Part shown: positions 7,640 to 15,568 of the stretch, one piece after another
Position numbering within the stretch: position 1 is the first letter of the stretch
Layout: every line of letters begins with the position of its first letter
Assembly (NCBI GenBank): GCA_947625455.1
Contig: CANQOJ010000023.1
Location: 1 to 18,470, forward strand
Source: an uncultured Clostridia bacterium
Lineage (GTDB): Bacteria > Bacillota > Clostridia > Oscillospirales > Ruminococcaceae
DNA length: 18,470 bases
Direction of reading: 5' to 3'
Position numbers and translations under genes: made by a program
Notes under the pieces: generated by a model
What the model was told of the DNA's origin: nothing
The model's database searches: none
The model's input: only the letters and a program-made list of their open reading frames with translations

Positions 7640-7780
7640 ATGGACAACGAAGCGATTATCAGGTACAAATTCTACTTGTGCCGCAATTTTTTGGACAAGC
7701 TGTTTGCGGATAATATCATAACGAAAACGCAAAAGGCAAAGCTTGAAAGCGTGATAGCAAAGCGGCTTGCGGACGTTTGA
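7640..7780 (+). CDS. 46-residue helical protein of the recombinase module
   Basis: The ATG at 7640 follows AGGTGA (7631-7636), eight bases after the toxin stop. The product begins MDNEAIIRYKFYLCRNFLDK, then has LFADNIITKTQKAKLESVIAKR, and ends at TGA 7778-7780. It is predicted to be two short helices: the pattern of an aromatic-rich helix followed by a 'G/N-I-I-T-x-x-x' turn and a second helix resembles SHOCT-like small proteins found beside recombinases in clostridial elements. That likeness is from memory of the pattern and is not certain. It could be a cofactor of the recombinases or the partner of the MazF toxin, with which it is probably co-transcribed. Confidence 0.65.
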   Translation: MDNEAIIRYKFYLCRNFLDKLFADNIITKTQKAKLESVIAKRLADV

Positions 7781-7895
7781 ACTCTTGTCCGCTTTTGTCG
7801 GTTTCGACGGGAAATCCCGTAGATATTTCGGTGACATTGGTGATAGATAAATCCGATTTTTTTCGGTATATTGTGTTGTGAAAGGAGATGATCAG

Positions 7896-9419
7896 ATGGC
7901 TGAAATAACAATAATTCCGGCAAAAGAACGCTCGTCGGAAATCGTCAGAACGGCGGCTTACGCGCGAGTGTCGAGCGACAGCGAGGATCAGCTAAACTCA
8001 TTCGCGGCACAGATACGGTACTATACAGAACTGCTTCAGAACAGTACAGACGCGGTGTTCGTGGATATGTATGCGGACGAAGGGATCACCGGAACCTCGG
8101 CGGCGAAACGCGCGGACTTTCAGCGGCTGATGAGCGATTGCCGAAAAGGAAAAATTGACCGGATTCTCACAAAATCCGTATCAAGATTCGCGAGAAACAC
8201 ACCCGAGTGCTTGGCGGCGGTTCGTGAGCTGAAAGCCCTCGGAATCAGCGTATACTTTGAAAAAGAGGACATAGATACCGCCGAGATCAGCACGGAAATG
8301 ATGCTGGCAATATACAGCCAATTCGCGCAAGAGGAATCGATGTCTATCTCTAAGAACTGCCGAATGGGTGTACATAAGCGTATGGCTGATGGAACTTATA
8401 AAAACCCCTCAACCCCATTTGGATATGACTACGTTGATGGAAAACTGCAGATTAATCCCGAGGAAGCGGAGATTGTAAAACAGATTTTTACATGGTATCT
8501 CGGTGGTATTGGAATGACTGAAATTGCCAAGAAATTAAATTTACTTAAAGCAAATAACAAAAAGTGGTGGTACAGCACAATACAAACCATAATATCGAAC
8601 GAGAGATATATAGGAGATTCACTTTGGCAAAAGCGGTTTACAACCGATGCGCTACCATTCAAATTGATGAGAAATCATGGTGAGAAGGAACAGTATTATG
8701 TCAAAGGAACACATGAGCCTATTATCGAAAAAGAGGTTTTTGACACGGCTCAAAAAATACTTTCTGAGCGCGATAAATTAAGAGTATATGTAATAGGAAA
8801 TAGTCCGTTCAAGGGTAAAATTCATTGTGGAAACTGCGGAAATACATTCAGGCGCAAGACGCACAATGATTGTGTACGATGGGTATGTCGAAATCATGAT
8901 GCCTCAGCTTCAAACTGCATTATTCGCCAAATAAGAGAAACGGAATTTCAAGCGGCATTTGTGAGATTGTGGAATAAGCTCCAAGCGCATTATAAGATGA
9001 TCCTAGTTCCCATGCTCCAGCAGTATGAAACACTTTACGAAAAAGAAAAATCCGGAAACATTCAGCTTTCTTCGCTACGCAAGGAAATAGCTGATATTAA
9101 GCAACAAATCCACTTGCTTGCGATGCTGAATACACAAGGAACGCTTGACAGCGCCTACTTCAAGGAACGCTCGCAGGAACTTGACCGAAAACTGCTTACT
9201 GCTCAAAGGCAGCTCAACGCTAATCTTGACGATCAGGACAGCGAGAGGCTTGACGGACTGCGGAAACTTACCGAGATATTCAATAGAGCCGAGCCGATAA
9301 CCGAATTCGATGAAATAAAATTCGCTCAGATTGTTGAGAAAATAACGGTACTGTCCGAGTCGGGAATCCGCTTCGATTTGATCGGCGGTATAGGCTTTAC
9401 AGAGCAGATAAAGAGGTGA
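7896..9419 (+). CDS. Large serine recombinase (site-specific integrase), first of a cluster
   Basis: A 507-residue recombinase that should cut and rejoin element ends through a 5'-phosphoserine link. The catalytic domain begins YARVSSDSEDQ with the active Ser at residue 26, followed by ADEGITGTSAAKRADF and TKSVSRFARNT, with the conserved arginines. The Recombinase DNA-binding domain follows (PFGYDYVDGKLQINPEEAEIV). A zinc ribbon has Cys311 and Cys314 with candidate partners Cys326, Cys331 and Cys341, and the C-terminus is a coiled coil. The ATG at 7896 lies eight bases after AAAGGAG; a GTG at 7878 precedes that site and is rejected. Base composition falls sharply within the gene: the catalytic part is GC-rich, roughly 8400-9060 is AT-rich, and the end is mid-GC again, suggesting a mosaic. 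The next gene begins five bases after its stop. Confidence 0.94.
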   Translation: MAEITIIPAKERSSEIVRTAAYARVSSDSEDQLNSFAAQIRYYTELLQNSTDAVFVDMYADEGITGTSAAKRADFQRLMSDCRKGKIDRILTKSVSRFARNTPECLAAVRELKALGISVYFEKEDIDTAEISTEMMLAIYSQFAQEESMSISKNCRMGVHKRMADGTYKNPSTPFGYDYVDGKLQINPEEAEIVKQIFTWYLGGIGMTEIAKKLNLLKANNKKWWYSTIQTIISNERYIGDSLWQKRFTTDALPFKLMRNHGEKEQYYVKGTHEPIIEKEVFDTAQKILSERDKLRVYVIGNSPFKGKIHCGNCGNTFRRKTHNDCVRWVCRNHDASASNCIIRQIRETEFQAAFVRLWNKLQAHYKMILVPMLQQYETLYEKEKSGNIQLSSLRKEIADIKQQIHLLAMLNTQGTLDSAYFKERSQELDRKLLTAQRQLNANLDDQDSERLDGLRKLTEIFNRAEPITEFDEIKFAQIVEKITVLSESGIRFDLIGGIGFTEQIKR

Positions 9420-9423
9420 AAGA

Positions 9424-9927
9424 ATGCTAAAGAACAGAAACATTCCGTTCGGTTACTGTGTGATAAACGGACAATATGCAATTAACGAGAAAGAAGCAGA
9501 GGCGGTTCGGAAAATCTTCGAGGAATACATAAATGGCAAATCGCTGAAAACCATCGCCGCCGAAATGCAGATACCGTACAATTCCGGCAAAGCGGTCTGG
9601 AACAAGAACATGGTTTGCCGAGTTCTTGAAAATTCAAAATATCTCGGTGAAAACGGATTCCCGAAAATTATATTAAAAGAAGATTTTGAGCAAGCTGCTC
9701 GGATAAAAGCAGAGCGCAATACATACCGCAAACCCGCTCCGCAAGCCGAAGCACAAGAGCCAAAATTAACAGCAACCGAATATGAGCCGACTGAGGAAAT
9801 CGAGCAAATGACCAATGAAATAAATCGGCTGCTCGATTCGGAAAATCCCGACAAGAACACGGTTGAGGAACTTATAATAAAGTGCGCTCAATTAAAATAC
9901 AAAGCCATAAACGAGGTGAGAAAATGA
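9424..9927 (+). CDS. Recombinase-domain protein without a catalytic domain
   Basis: A 167-residue protein that starts directly with the Recombinase DNA-binding domain (IPFGYCVINGQYAINEKEAE, then RKIFEEYINGKSLKTIA and VCRVLENSKYLGE). It lacks the N-terminal serine catalytic domain and the zinc ribbon. The C-terminal 60 residues are Glu/Pro-rich and helical. The ribosome site GAGGTGA overlaps the stop of the upstream recombinase, and the ATGA at 9924 joins it to the next recombinase, so all three are translationally coupled. The reading frame is intact, with its own good start, so this looks like a maintained accessory subunit rather than debris. It could be a directionality factor or heteromeric partner that binds one attachment half-site; that is inference. 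Confidence 0.85.
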   Translation: MLKNRNIPFGYCVINGQYAINEKEAEAVRKIFEEYINGKSLKTIAAEMQIPYNSGKAVWNKNMVCRVLENSKYLGENGFPKIILKEDFEQAARIKAERNTYRKPAPQAEAQEPKLTATEYEPTEEIEQMTNEINRLLDSENPDKNTVEELIIKCAQLKYKAINEVRK

Positions 9928-11549
9928 CGGACACAATTGCTCAGAACAATATGCGGATAGTTGTAATTCCTCCGAAGTCCCGTGAGGAAATTCAGCGTAC
10001 AACGCGCTTAAAGGTGGCTGCCTACTGCCGCGTCAGTACCGACCAAGAGGAACAAGAAAGCAGCTACGAAGCGCAAATCAGCTACTACACAGATAAAATC
10101 GGGAAGAACTCCGAATGGCAGATGGCTGGCATATTCGCGGATGAGGGCATCACCGGAACTCAGGCAAAGAAGCGTCCCGAGTTTCTCAAAATGATTAAGC
10201 TCTGCCGGCAGCGGAAAATAGACTTGATCCTCACGAAATCCCTATCAAGATTCGCCCGAAACACGGTTGACAGCTTGAACTACATACGCGAGCTGAAAGC
10301 GCTTGGAATAGCCATAATCTTCGAAAAAGAGAACATAAATACGCTTCAAACCGATACCGAAATGATGTTGACGATTATGTCATGCTTCGCGCAAGCAGAA
10401 TCGGAGTCAATCAGCAAAAACGTGTCATGGGGAGTGCGGCAAAGCTTCAAGAATGGCAATGTCCCAATGCAATACACGAGGCTGCTTGGTTATAAAAAAG
10501 GTGCGGATGGCTTACCCGAAATTGTACCCGATGAAGCGGAAATAGTTCGGGAAATTTTCCGCAGATACCTTGACGGCGCTAGTATGGAACAGATTGCTGA
10601 TCACTTAAATAATATGGGTCTGACGACTAAGGGCAGCGGCTCGCCTTACCGAAAAATTGCAATTAAGAGAATACTGACAAACGAAAAATACACAGGCGAC
10701 GCTCTTCTCCAAAAGACATATGTGACCGACTGCATCACGAAAAAAACTCGCAAAAATAACGGTGAGCTGCCGATGTACTTGGTGAAAAACCACCATGAGC
10801 CGATCATCTCCAAAGCCGACTTCAACAGAGCGCAGGAAGAAATGGCTCGGCGGTCGGCAAAGCGAGTGATAGCGGACAAGCTTACCAAAGGCGAACAAGG
10901 CAAGTACAGCGCAAAATACGCTCTGTCCGAACTGCTCGTCTGCGGAGAATGCGGAACTCATTACAGGCGAGTGACCTGGACTGCTAAAGGCTTCAAGGAG
11001 ATAAAGTGGCGATGTATCAGCCGAATCCAATACGGCAAAAAGAAATGCCACAACTCGCCAACGGTTGACGAACAGGCGCTTCACAGAGCAATTGTGAACG
11101 CGATAAACGAGTTCTGCGAGGTCAAGGAAGATGTGGCAAAGGTGCTTCGGGAGAGCATAACCGAGGTGCTTGACCCGAATATTAATGGCAACGTTCAAGC
11201 AGCACAACAGCGAATTGACGAACTAGCCCACAACATAGACGAGCTGATAAAATTGGCGACCGTGCCGGAAACCGCCGAGAGTGCGATGTCCGACATTGCA
11301 CGATTCAGCGAGGAAATGAAAACACTGCGGGAGTTCATCGAAAGCGAAAAGACGAAACAGATGACGGTGCAAAGAGGTTCAGCCGAGCTGGACGCAATAT
11401 TGGAACGACTCGAGCGGGAGGAGTTCAGCTTGACCGAATATGATGACATAGTGACAAGACAGCTTATCGAAAAGATCACTGTCGAGAACAAGTGCTTCAT
11501 AACGGTTATCTTCAAAGGCGGGTTTGAAATCGGAAGGGAGCTGGTATGA
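9924..11549 (+). CDS. Large serine recombinase, third gene of the coupled cluster
   Basis: A 541-residue recombinase with about 30 residues before the catalytic domain. The motif AAYCRVSTDQEEQESS places the active Ser at 38, followed by ADEGITGTQAKKRPEF and TKSLSRFARNTVDS. The Recombinase domain has LLGYKKGADGLPEIVPDEAE and RRYLDGASMEQIADHLN. The zinc ribbon uses Cys340, Cys343, Cys364 and Cys375, and a long coiled-coil C-terminus follows. The ATG at 9924 overlaps the previous stop as ATGA, preceded by GAGGTGAG. It probably acts together with the two recombinase genes upstream to integrate or excise the element. It resembles recombinases of multi-recombinase clostridial elements. No attachment site can be named from the sequence alone. 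Confidence 0.95.
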   Translation: MTDTIAQNNMRIVVIPPKSREEIQRTTRLKVAAYCRVSTDQEEQESSYEAQISYYTDKIGKNSEWQMAGIFADEGITGTQAKKRPEFLKMIKLCRQRKIDLILTKSLSRFARNTVDSLNYIRELKALGIAIIFEKENINTLQTDTEMMLTIMSCFAQAESESISKNVSWGVRQSFKNGNVPMQYTRLLGYKKGADGLPEIVPDEAEIVREIFRRYLDGASMEQIADHLNNMGLTTKGSGSPYRKIAIKRILTNEKYTGDALLQKTYVTDCITKKTRKNNGELPMYLVKNHHEPIISKADFNRAQEEMARRSAKRVIADKLTKGEQGKYSAKYALSELLVCGECGTHYRRVTWTAKGFKEIKWRCISRIQYGKKKCHNSPTVDEQALHRAIVNAINEFCEVKEDVAKVLRESITEVLDPNINGNVQAAQQRIDELAHNIDELIKLATVPETAESAMSDIARFSEEMKTLREFIESEKTKQMTVQRGSAELDAILERLEREEFSLTEYDDIVTRQLIEKITVENKCFITVIFKGGFEIGRELV

Positions 11550-11589
11550 TAATATTATTGAGCGACAACATGAGGGGAGGTGATCAAAC

Positions 11590-11712
11590 ATGGAGGTTGA
11601 AATTTCACAAGAACTTTACGAACTGCTTTTGATGCAGGCGGCAGAATCCGGACTTACGGTTGAGGAACTCATTTCGTTCGTATTCGGAAAATATATGAAG
11701 GGGGTTGAATAA
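11590..11712 (+). CDS. 40-residue ribbon-helix-helix-like peptide
   Basis: The ATG at 11590 follows GGGGAGGTGATC, an unusually long match to the 16S 3' end. The product is MEVEISQELYELLLMQAAES followed by GLTVEELISFVFGKYMKGVE. It has a short beta strand, a helix, a Gly turn and a second helix, the layout of a minimal ribbon-helix-helix unit. The same layout occurs twice in the protein encoded just downstream, whose ATG comes two bases after this stop. A DNA-binding or dimerisation role is likely by likeness only. Confidence 0.65.
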   Translation: MEVEISQELYELLLMQAAESGLTVEELISFVFGKYMKGVE

Positions 11713-11714
11713 CA

Positions 11715-12236
11715 ATGCCGAACGATGAAAAGAAAGGTATTACGGTCAAGATTGATGCCGGGCTTCACGCAGAAGTCCGGCAGTTTTTGGAGAGTCACAG
11801 CATGACTATGGCGGAGTTCGTAACATTGGCGTTACAAGATGAACTTCATCCCAAACTTAATATTCAGGAGGACAAGAACATGGGCAATATGCGAACACTT
11901 GCGTTTCAGGTGCCGGAGGAACTGTTCCACAAGATCAAGGACTACCTTCAGCGTAACAACATGACGCAGAAAGAATTCGTGATCGGACTAATCGAAACCG
12001 AGATCGAACGCGATTTGATACAGAGGGCAGCCGTGGGCGAAGGACAGACAGAATCAGCCGCTGTGAGCGATTGTGAGAGCGTTTCTGAGGAAGTCGGGGA
12101 ACAACCCGATGAACAGGAAAGCAGCGATTTTGACGACGATAATGAGAAATTCGAGAACATCGATGACGAAGAATCCGAGGACGTTGATGAGGAACAGGAC
12201 GAGTTCGAGGATCAGGGAATGTCGATGGGAATGTGA
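11715..12236 (+). CDS. Tandem ribbon-helix-helix-like regulator with acidic tail
   Basis: A 173-residue protein with two strand-helix-helix units: residues 8-44 (GITVKIDAGLHAEVRQFLES, then MTMAEFVTLALQDEL) and about 58-98 (RTLAFQVPEELFHKIKDYLQ, then MTQKEFVIGLIETEIERD). The rest is a very acidic, disordered-looking tail of Glu, Asp and Ser that ends in DQGMSMGM. Two joined units could act as an internal dimer that represses the module, and the acidic tail could mimic DNA or bind a partner, possibly the MazF toxin. These are inferences. It closes the recombinase operon. The DNA for its tail and what follows recurs, decayed, at 15131-15580, so this gene's 3' end has been duplicated together with the promoter region beyond it. 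Confidence 0.78.
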   Translation: MPNDEKKGITVKIDAGLHAEVRQFLESHSMTMAEFVTLALQDELHPKLNIQEDKNMGNMRTLAFQVPEELFHKIKDYLQRNNMTQKEFVIGLIETEIERDLIQRAAVGEGQTESAAVSDCESVSEEVGEQPDEQESSDFDDDNEKFENIDDEESEDVDEEQDEFEDQGMSMGM

Positions 12237-12241
12237 GGTGA

Positions 12242-12346
12242 ATGCCTTACTACAACTTAATTCACATAAGCTCGGATTTCGGCAAGGCAGGCGCTCGTAA
12301 AATTGCACAAATATATTGCCCCAATTTGGGCAAATCAGACAAATAA
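12242..12346 (+). CDS. Possible 34-residue small protein after the regulator
   Basis: The ATG at 12242 follows GTGAGGTGA, which overlaps the regulator stop. The product is MPYYNLIHISSDFGKAGARK followed by IAQIYCPNLGKSDK. A good ribosome site and tight spacing support translation. Against it, the reading frame spans a hairpin (TTGCCC/GGGCAA, 12316-12333), and the duplicated copy near 15380-15470 has lost the frame, so it may be only a spacer. Confidence 0.4.
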   Translation: MPYYNLIHISSDFGKAGARKIAQIYCPNLGKSDK

Positions 12347-12354
12347 AATGCAAG

Positions 12355-12390
12355 TTGCGCAAGATTTCTTCATCTTGCGCAATTGTCTAT
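12355..12390 (+). terminator. Hairpin closing the recombinase-regulator operon
   Basis: A perfect 11-bp stem, TTGCGCAAGAT (12355-12365) with ATCTTGCGCAA (12372-12382), has a six-base loop and is followed by TTGTCTATTT. The T tract is imperfect, so termination may be partial. A decayed version is seen at 15505-15535. Confidence 0.6.
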
Positions 12391-12427
12391 TTATTACAAA
12401 AAAATTAGCATTTTTTGTAGAAAATTG

Positions 12428-12456
12428 TTGACATTTGAGGAAAAATATGATATAAT
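12428..12456 (+). promoter_or_regulatory. Sigma-A promoter for the phosphoesterase gene
   Basis: A perfect -35 TTGACA (12428-12433), a 17-base spacer and a perfect -10 TATAAT (12451-12456), followed by AACTATAG. Transcription should start near 12463, leaving a leader of about 180 bases before the ATG at 12642. Confidence 0.88.
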
Positions 12457-12641
12457 AACTATAGACGTAAACATGGGATAATTGTATATTATCTTAATTA
12501 GCTATACAGTTCCTTGTTCCTTAGTGATGCTTATGATTTGTCTTATAAACACAATTGTGTATGTTTAAGTTTAAATTTGAGCTTTTGAATGATATTGTTT
12601 ATCAATAATGAAAAAAGATACCACAAAGAGGAGGACATTTT
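12457..12641 (+). other. AT-rich leader of the phosphoesterase gene with a 12-bp palindrome
   Basis: This untranslated stretch has no gene. It contains the perfect palindrome ACACAATTGTGT at 12549-12560, which could be an operator downstream of the promoter, and AAGAGGAGGAC as ribosome site. The equivalent leader of the second cargo gene is only about 40 bases, so most of this leader belongs to the first cargo gene rather than the duplicated block. Nothing else is evident. Confidence 0.45.
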
Positions 12642-15059
12642 ATGAAATGGTTGCACATCTCGGATATCCATTTCAACTTCAAAGGATATGAGAGTTCCAC
12701 AGTGCGTAATAAGTTATTATCGTCACTAAAAGAACTAAAAATTTGTGTTGATTTTATATTAATCACAGGAGATTGTTTGTATAAAAACGGCAGTGATGGT
12801 TTCAACTGTGATAAAATTATTTCTTATATAAGAGATATCGCTAAGAGTTGTAATTGCCCAAACAGTAGAGTATATTTTTGCCAAGGAAATCACGATTTGG
12901 ATAGGGAGAATGCTGACAGGAATAACAAAATTGACAAAATTAGAAAAAAGAGAATACAGTTTAGTGATGCATATTGCCAGTTAGACAATGTCGCTAATGA
13001 TAAATTTCAAATGATTGTAAGAGGAGTTACGAATCACGGTTATTCCTCCTACCAAATTTTTGCACCTAATAACTCGAATTATAGAATAATTACTTTGAAT
13101 AGTTGTTTGCTTTCAAAGGATAAAAGAGATGTTGGTCAACTTCAACTATGTTGTGATAAGCTCATTGAAATTGAATCCCAAATTCGTAATGATAATAGGA
13201 TTAATATTTTAATCATGCATCATGGTGTCGACTGTTTGGAGAAGAAGGACTCTGTTCAGTTTCAACATTGGATGGAAGATCATAATATAGATGTTGTTTT
13301 TTGTGGTCATACGCATAGATCGTCAGTAGAATCTTATGCTGAAACAGGCGTTGATTTAAAGCAATTTACAGCTGGAGCAATAATAATTGATGATTATGCG
13401 ATACCTAGTTTTTATCTATGCGAGTATGAATATGGCGGTGAATTGGTTTCTAAATTATTCACATATTCAAAAGATGCTGAGATTTGGGGACTCGATAGCC
13501 ATAGTTTACGCAAATTTAAAGATGGAATATTCTCATATAAATTAAGTAGAATGACGCTTGACCTTTCTTCATACAAAGATTTTATAAAAAGAATGAATAA
13601 AATGTATTTCGATAAGTTTCATTCAGATGAAATTGTATCGAGCAATTTGTATGGTTGCGAAAAATTTGATATTTCAAAAATAATTAGTTCACTTAGTAAT
13701 GTAAATATGCCTTATGAGAAGGCTTTAGATATCACTTTTCAAGTGATGATGCAGATTACTGACTCCAGATTTCAGGTTGCTGGTAATAAACTATCATGCA
13801 CTGAACTAAAAAAAGTAATATATGAAAAAATCATTTCTCAGAAGGCATCTGTAGATGAAAAAGAGTATACAATAAGTTGTTGGGCAAGTAGGTATGCTAG
13901 ACGATACAATAGACATTCAGAGATGATTGTTCAAATGCAAAACGGGAAAACTGAAAAAATTAATTATTCTTATGTACAGGGTTCATTATTGAAATATATT
14001 TTTGATGATGTTACTGGAAACGAAATATTTTATTTGAAAACATCTAAAAATGAACTGCAGAGAATGTCCGAACGTATTTTAGATTTTTTAAGAAACATTG
14101 GAATCTTTGAAATTCGTGAAATTGCATTACTTAGCCTTGTAAAGGAATATATGACACAAAAGCCCCATCCTTGGTTGGTTAATGATAAAGAGCAAGTTGT
14201 GTCTTATAACAAGGAGCAGGCCGAAGAACATATAAAAAGGCTTGATAACCATGAAAAAGCCTTGATATTGCAAACAGAGGCTGCTTATCATATATGTGCC
14301 ACATTTCTTGCACTGTATGACAAAGTTATTGGATGCCTGGAAACATCTCCAATAATCACACTAAAAACTGCAATTAATGGAATGAACAATGATGAAAACT
14401 TTATACTTAATAAAATGCCAATGCAAAAATATCAAGTTTTTCAATTAAAGAAAGATTTGGAAAATCTTGGTGTTGAATTTTCAAATTTTGTTGATGCTGT
14501 TAATGTCATTTATGATTTTATAATTTGCAGGCGGGAGGTTACCAATGAAAAAACAACTTCTGCTTTAATTAACTTGTGGAATATAATAAGAAAACTGGAA
14601 CAAAAACCAACTTACGACAATAAATTATATATGGAAAATCCTCTAAAGAGATTGAAATATATTTTTGAATGTGGTACTGGTTTTATTGTGAAATCACCTC
14701 TAAAAGATTTGAGTTCATGCTTTTGGTTTGAGCCAAACTGGGAAGAATACGAAGCCAAACAACAGCATTTGGGATCTCAAATATTAGTTTGCGTTATTAA
14801 ATGTGTTGATTTTGTAACATCAATATTTAACTATTTATATAATGACAGTACTAAAAATTCTAGGACTACCGAGTTGATATTTGTGTATGATAACTATGCT
14901 CATTTTTCTAAAGAGGATAGAAATACTATTCGGAATGTGTTTAAGGGTAAATCAATTAAATGCATTTTTATTCAAGAGGAAAATTTCTTCGATATTTCGG
15001 AGCACAATAATTGGAGAAATGTTCTGTTTGATATTATCCGCATAAGTAAAATAAGTTGA
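12642..15059 (+). CDS. Calcineurin-like metallophosphoesterase with large unknown C-terminal region
   Basis: An 805-residue protein. The N-terminal 260 or so residues hold every metal-binding motif of the calcineurin-like phosphoesterase fold: D8-x-H10 (HISDIHF), G43-D44, G82-N-H-D85, H193-H194 (IMHHG) and G222-H-T-H225. A two-metal active site that cuts phosphodiester bonds is therefore expected. Residues 270-805 are mostly helical, with many Lys, Asn and aromatic residues; I recognise no P-loop, nuclease or transmembrane motif there. The ATG follows AGGAGG. The gene is single, has its own perfect promoter, is far more AT-rich than the recombinases, and lies between two copies of a regulator-tail block. 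Single-gene cargo of this type is often anti-phage, with the N-domain as nuclease or nucleotide hydrolase and the C-domain as sensor. That role is inference. Confidence 0.85.
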   Translation: MKWLHISDIHFNFKGYESSTVRNKLLSSLKELKICVDFILITGDCLYKNGSDGFNCDKIISYIRDIAKSCNCPNSRVYFCQGNHDLDRENADRNNKIDKIRKKRIQFSDAYCQLDNVANDKFQMIVRGVTNHGYSSYQIFAPNNSNYRIITLNSCLLSKDKRDVGQLQLCCDKLIEIESQIRNDNRINILIMHHGVDCLEKKDSVQFQHWMEDHNIDVVFCGHTHRSSVESYAETGVDLKQFTAGAIIIDDYAIPSFYLCEYEYGGELVSKLFTYSKDAEIWGLDSHSLRKFKDGIFSYKLSRMTLDLSSYKDFIKRMNKMYFDKFHSDEIVSSNLYGCEKFDISKIISSLSNVNMPYEKALDITFQVMMQITDSRFQVAGNKLSCTELKKVIYEKIISQKASVDEKEYTISCWASRYARRYNRHSEMIVQMQNGKTEKINYSYVQGSLLKYIFDDVTGNEIFYLKTSKNELQRMSERILDFLRNIGIFEIREIALLSLVKEYMTQKPHPWLVNDKEQVVSYNKEQAEEHIKRLDNHEKALILQTEAAYHICATFLALYDKVIGCLETSPIITLKTAINGMNNDENFILNKMPMQKYQVFQLKKDLENLGVEFSNFVDAVNVIYDFIICRREVTNEKTTSALINLWNIIRKLEQKPTYDNKLYMENPLKRLKYIFECGTGFIVKSPLKDLSSCFWFEPNWEEYEAKQQHLGSQILVCVIKCVDFVTSIFNYLYNDSTKNSRTTELIFVYDNYAHFSKEDRNTIRNVFKGKSIKCIFIQEENFFDISEHNNWRNVLFDIIRISKIS

Positions 15060-15130
15060 TTTATCTTTGAAATACTCACTAAATATGACGAGAGTGAATC
15101 ACCTATCGAATCTGCCCCCTGTGGTTCAAT

Positions 15131-15379
15131 TTAACTTGATCTGGTACAGCAGACAGCTATGAGTGAGATACTGACCGATTCCGAGAAAATAGCATAGAAA
15201 CAGCCGAGTAGCAATAAACAGTAGCTGTGAACGATTGTGAGAGCGTTTCTGATGAAGTTAGGGAAAATAACACATGGAGCGAAAGTGCTGATTTTTCGAC
15301 CGACTTTGATTGAAAGAGAAAGAATTTGGACGATGAACAGGATGAATACAAGGATGTTGTAATGTTTATGAGCATATGA
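15131..15379 (+). pseudogene. Decayed duplicate of the ribbon-helix-helix regulator tail
   Basis: From 15221 the frame reads VAVNDCESVSDEVREN, parallel to SAAVSDCESVSEEVGEQ of the intact regulator. It then has ADFSTDFD, a TGA at 15311-15313, LDDEQDEYKD (against VDEEQDEFED) and a stop at 15377-15379 at the homologous place. The 29 bases from 15224 match those from 12060 at all but one position. Further upstream (15131-15220) the likeness is weaker and has stops. No ribbon-helix-helix unit remains, so no functional protein is expected. Confidence 0.82.
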
Positions 15380-15539
15380 GGTAATAAATTGATTGTAGTC
15401 CAAATCCCAATGGTTTGGATTTTGACAAACTGTGACTTTCAAGGCTCGTGAAATTGTACAAAAAGCTTTTCGTTATTTTTGACAATCAAACAAAATAAAT
15501 ATGCGTTGCGCTGAATTTTGATATCTTGCTCAAATGGCA

Positions 15540-15568
15540 TTGAAAAACATATCAAAGTATACTATAAT
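15540..15568 (+). promoter_or_regulatory. Sigma-A promoter for the RES-domain gene
   Basis: TTGAAA (15540-15545), a 17-base spacer and TATAAT (15563-15568), followed by AACTATAG exactly as at the first cargo promoter. The transcript would start near 15575, about 40 bases before the ATG. Confidence 0.8.

Larger units (their letters stand above)
6073..12382 (+). mobile_element. Integration and regulation module of an integrative mobile element
   Basis: The sigma-like factor, folded RNA region, MazF toxin, three coupled large serine recombinases and ribbon-helix-helix regulators all run in one direction. Together they form a compact module of the kind found at one end of clostridial integrative elements. 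No conjugation or replication genes are in the window, so either the rest of the element lies outside or this is a stripped remnant. The limits given are those of the gene cluster, not mapped ends; I could not identify attachment sites or target duplications. Confidence 0.65.
12010..12464 (+). repeat. Regulator-tail/promoter block, first (intact) copy
   Basis: The end of the ribbon-helix-helix gene, the small ORF region, a hairpin and the promoter form a block that recurs at 15131-15576. Anchors are GCTGTGAGCGATTGTGAGAG (from 12060), the regulator stop with TGAGGTGAAT, TCGTAAAATTGCACAAA (from 12297) and TATAATAACTATAG (12451-12464). The order is the same in both copies. Confidence 0.8.

Noticed and set aside
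10605..11207. 200-codon minus-strand frame inside the third recombinase gene
   Set aside because: It lies wholly opposite a well-supported gene and lacks a ribosome site and any known motif.
5800..12400. Search for attachment-site core or target duplication bordering the recombinase module
   Set aside because: No convincing direct repeat marks the two ends, and the dinucleotide cores used by large serine recombinases are too short to recognise without an empty-site comparison.
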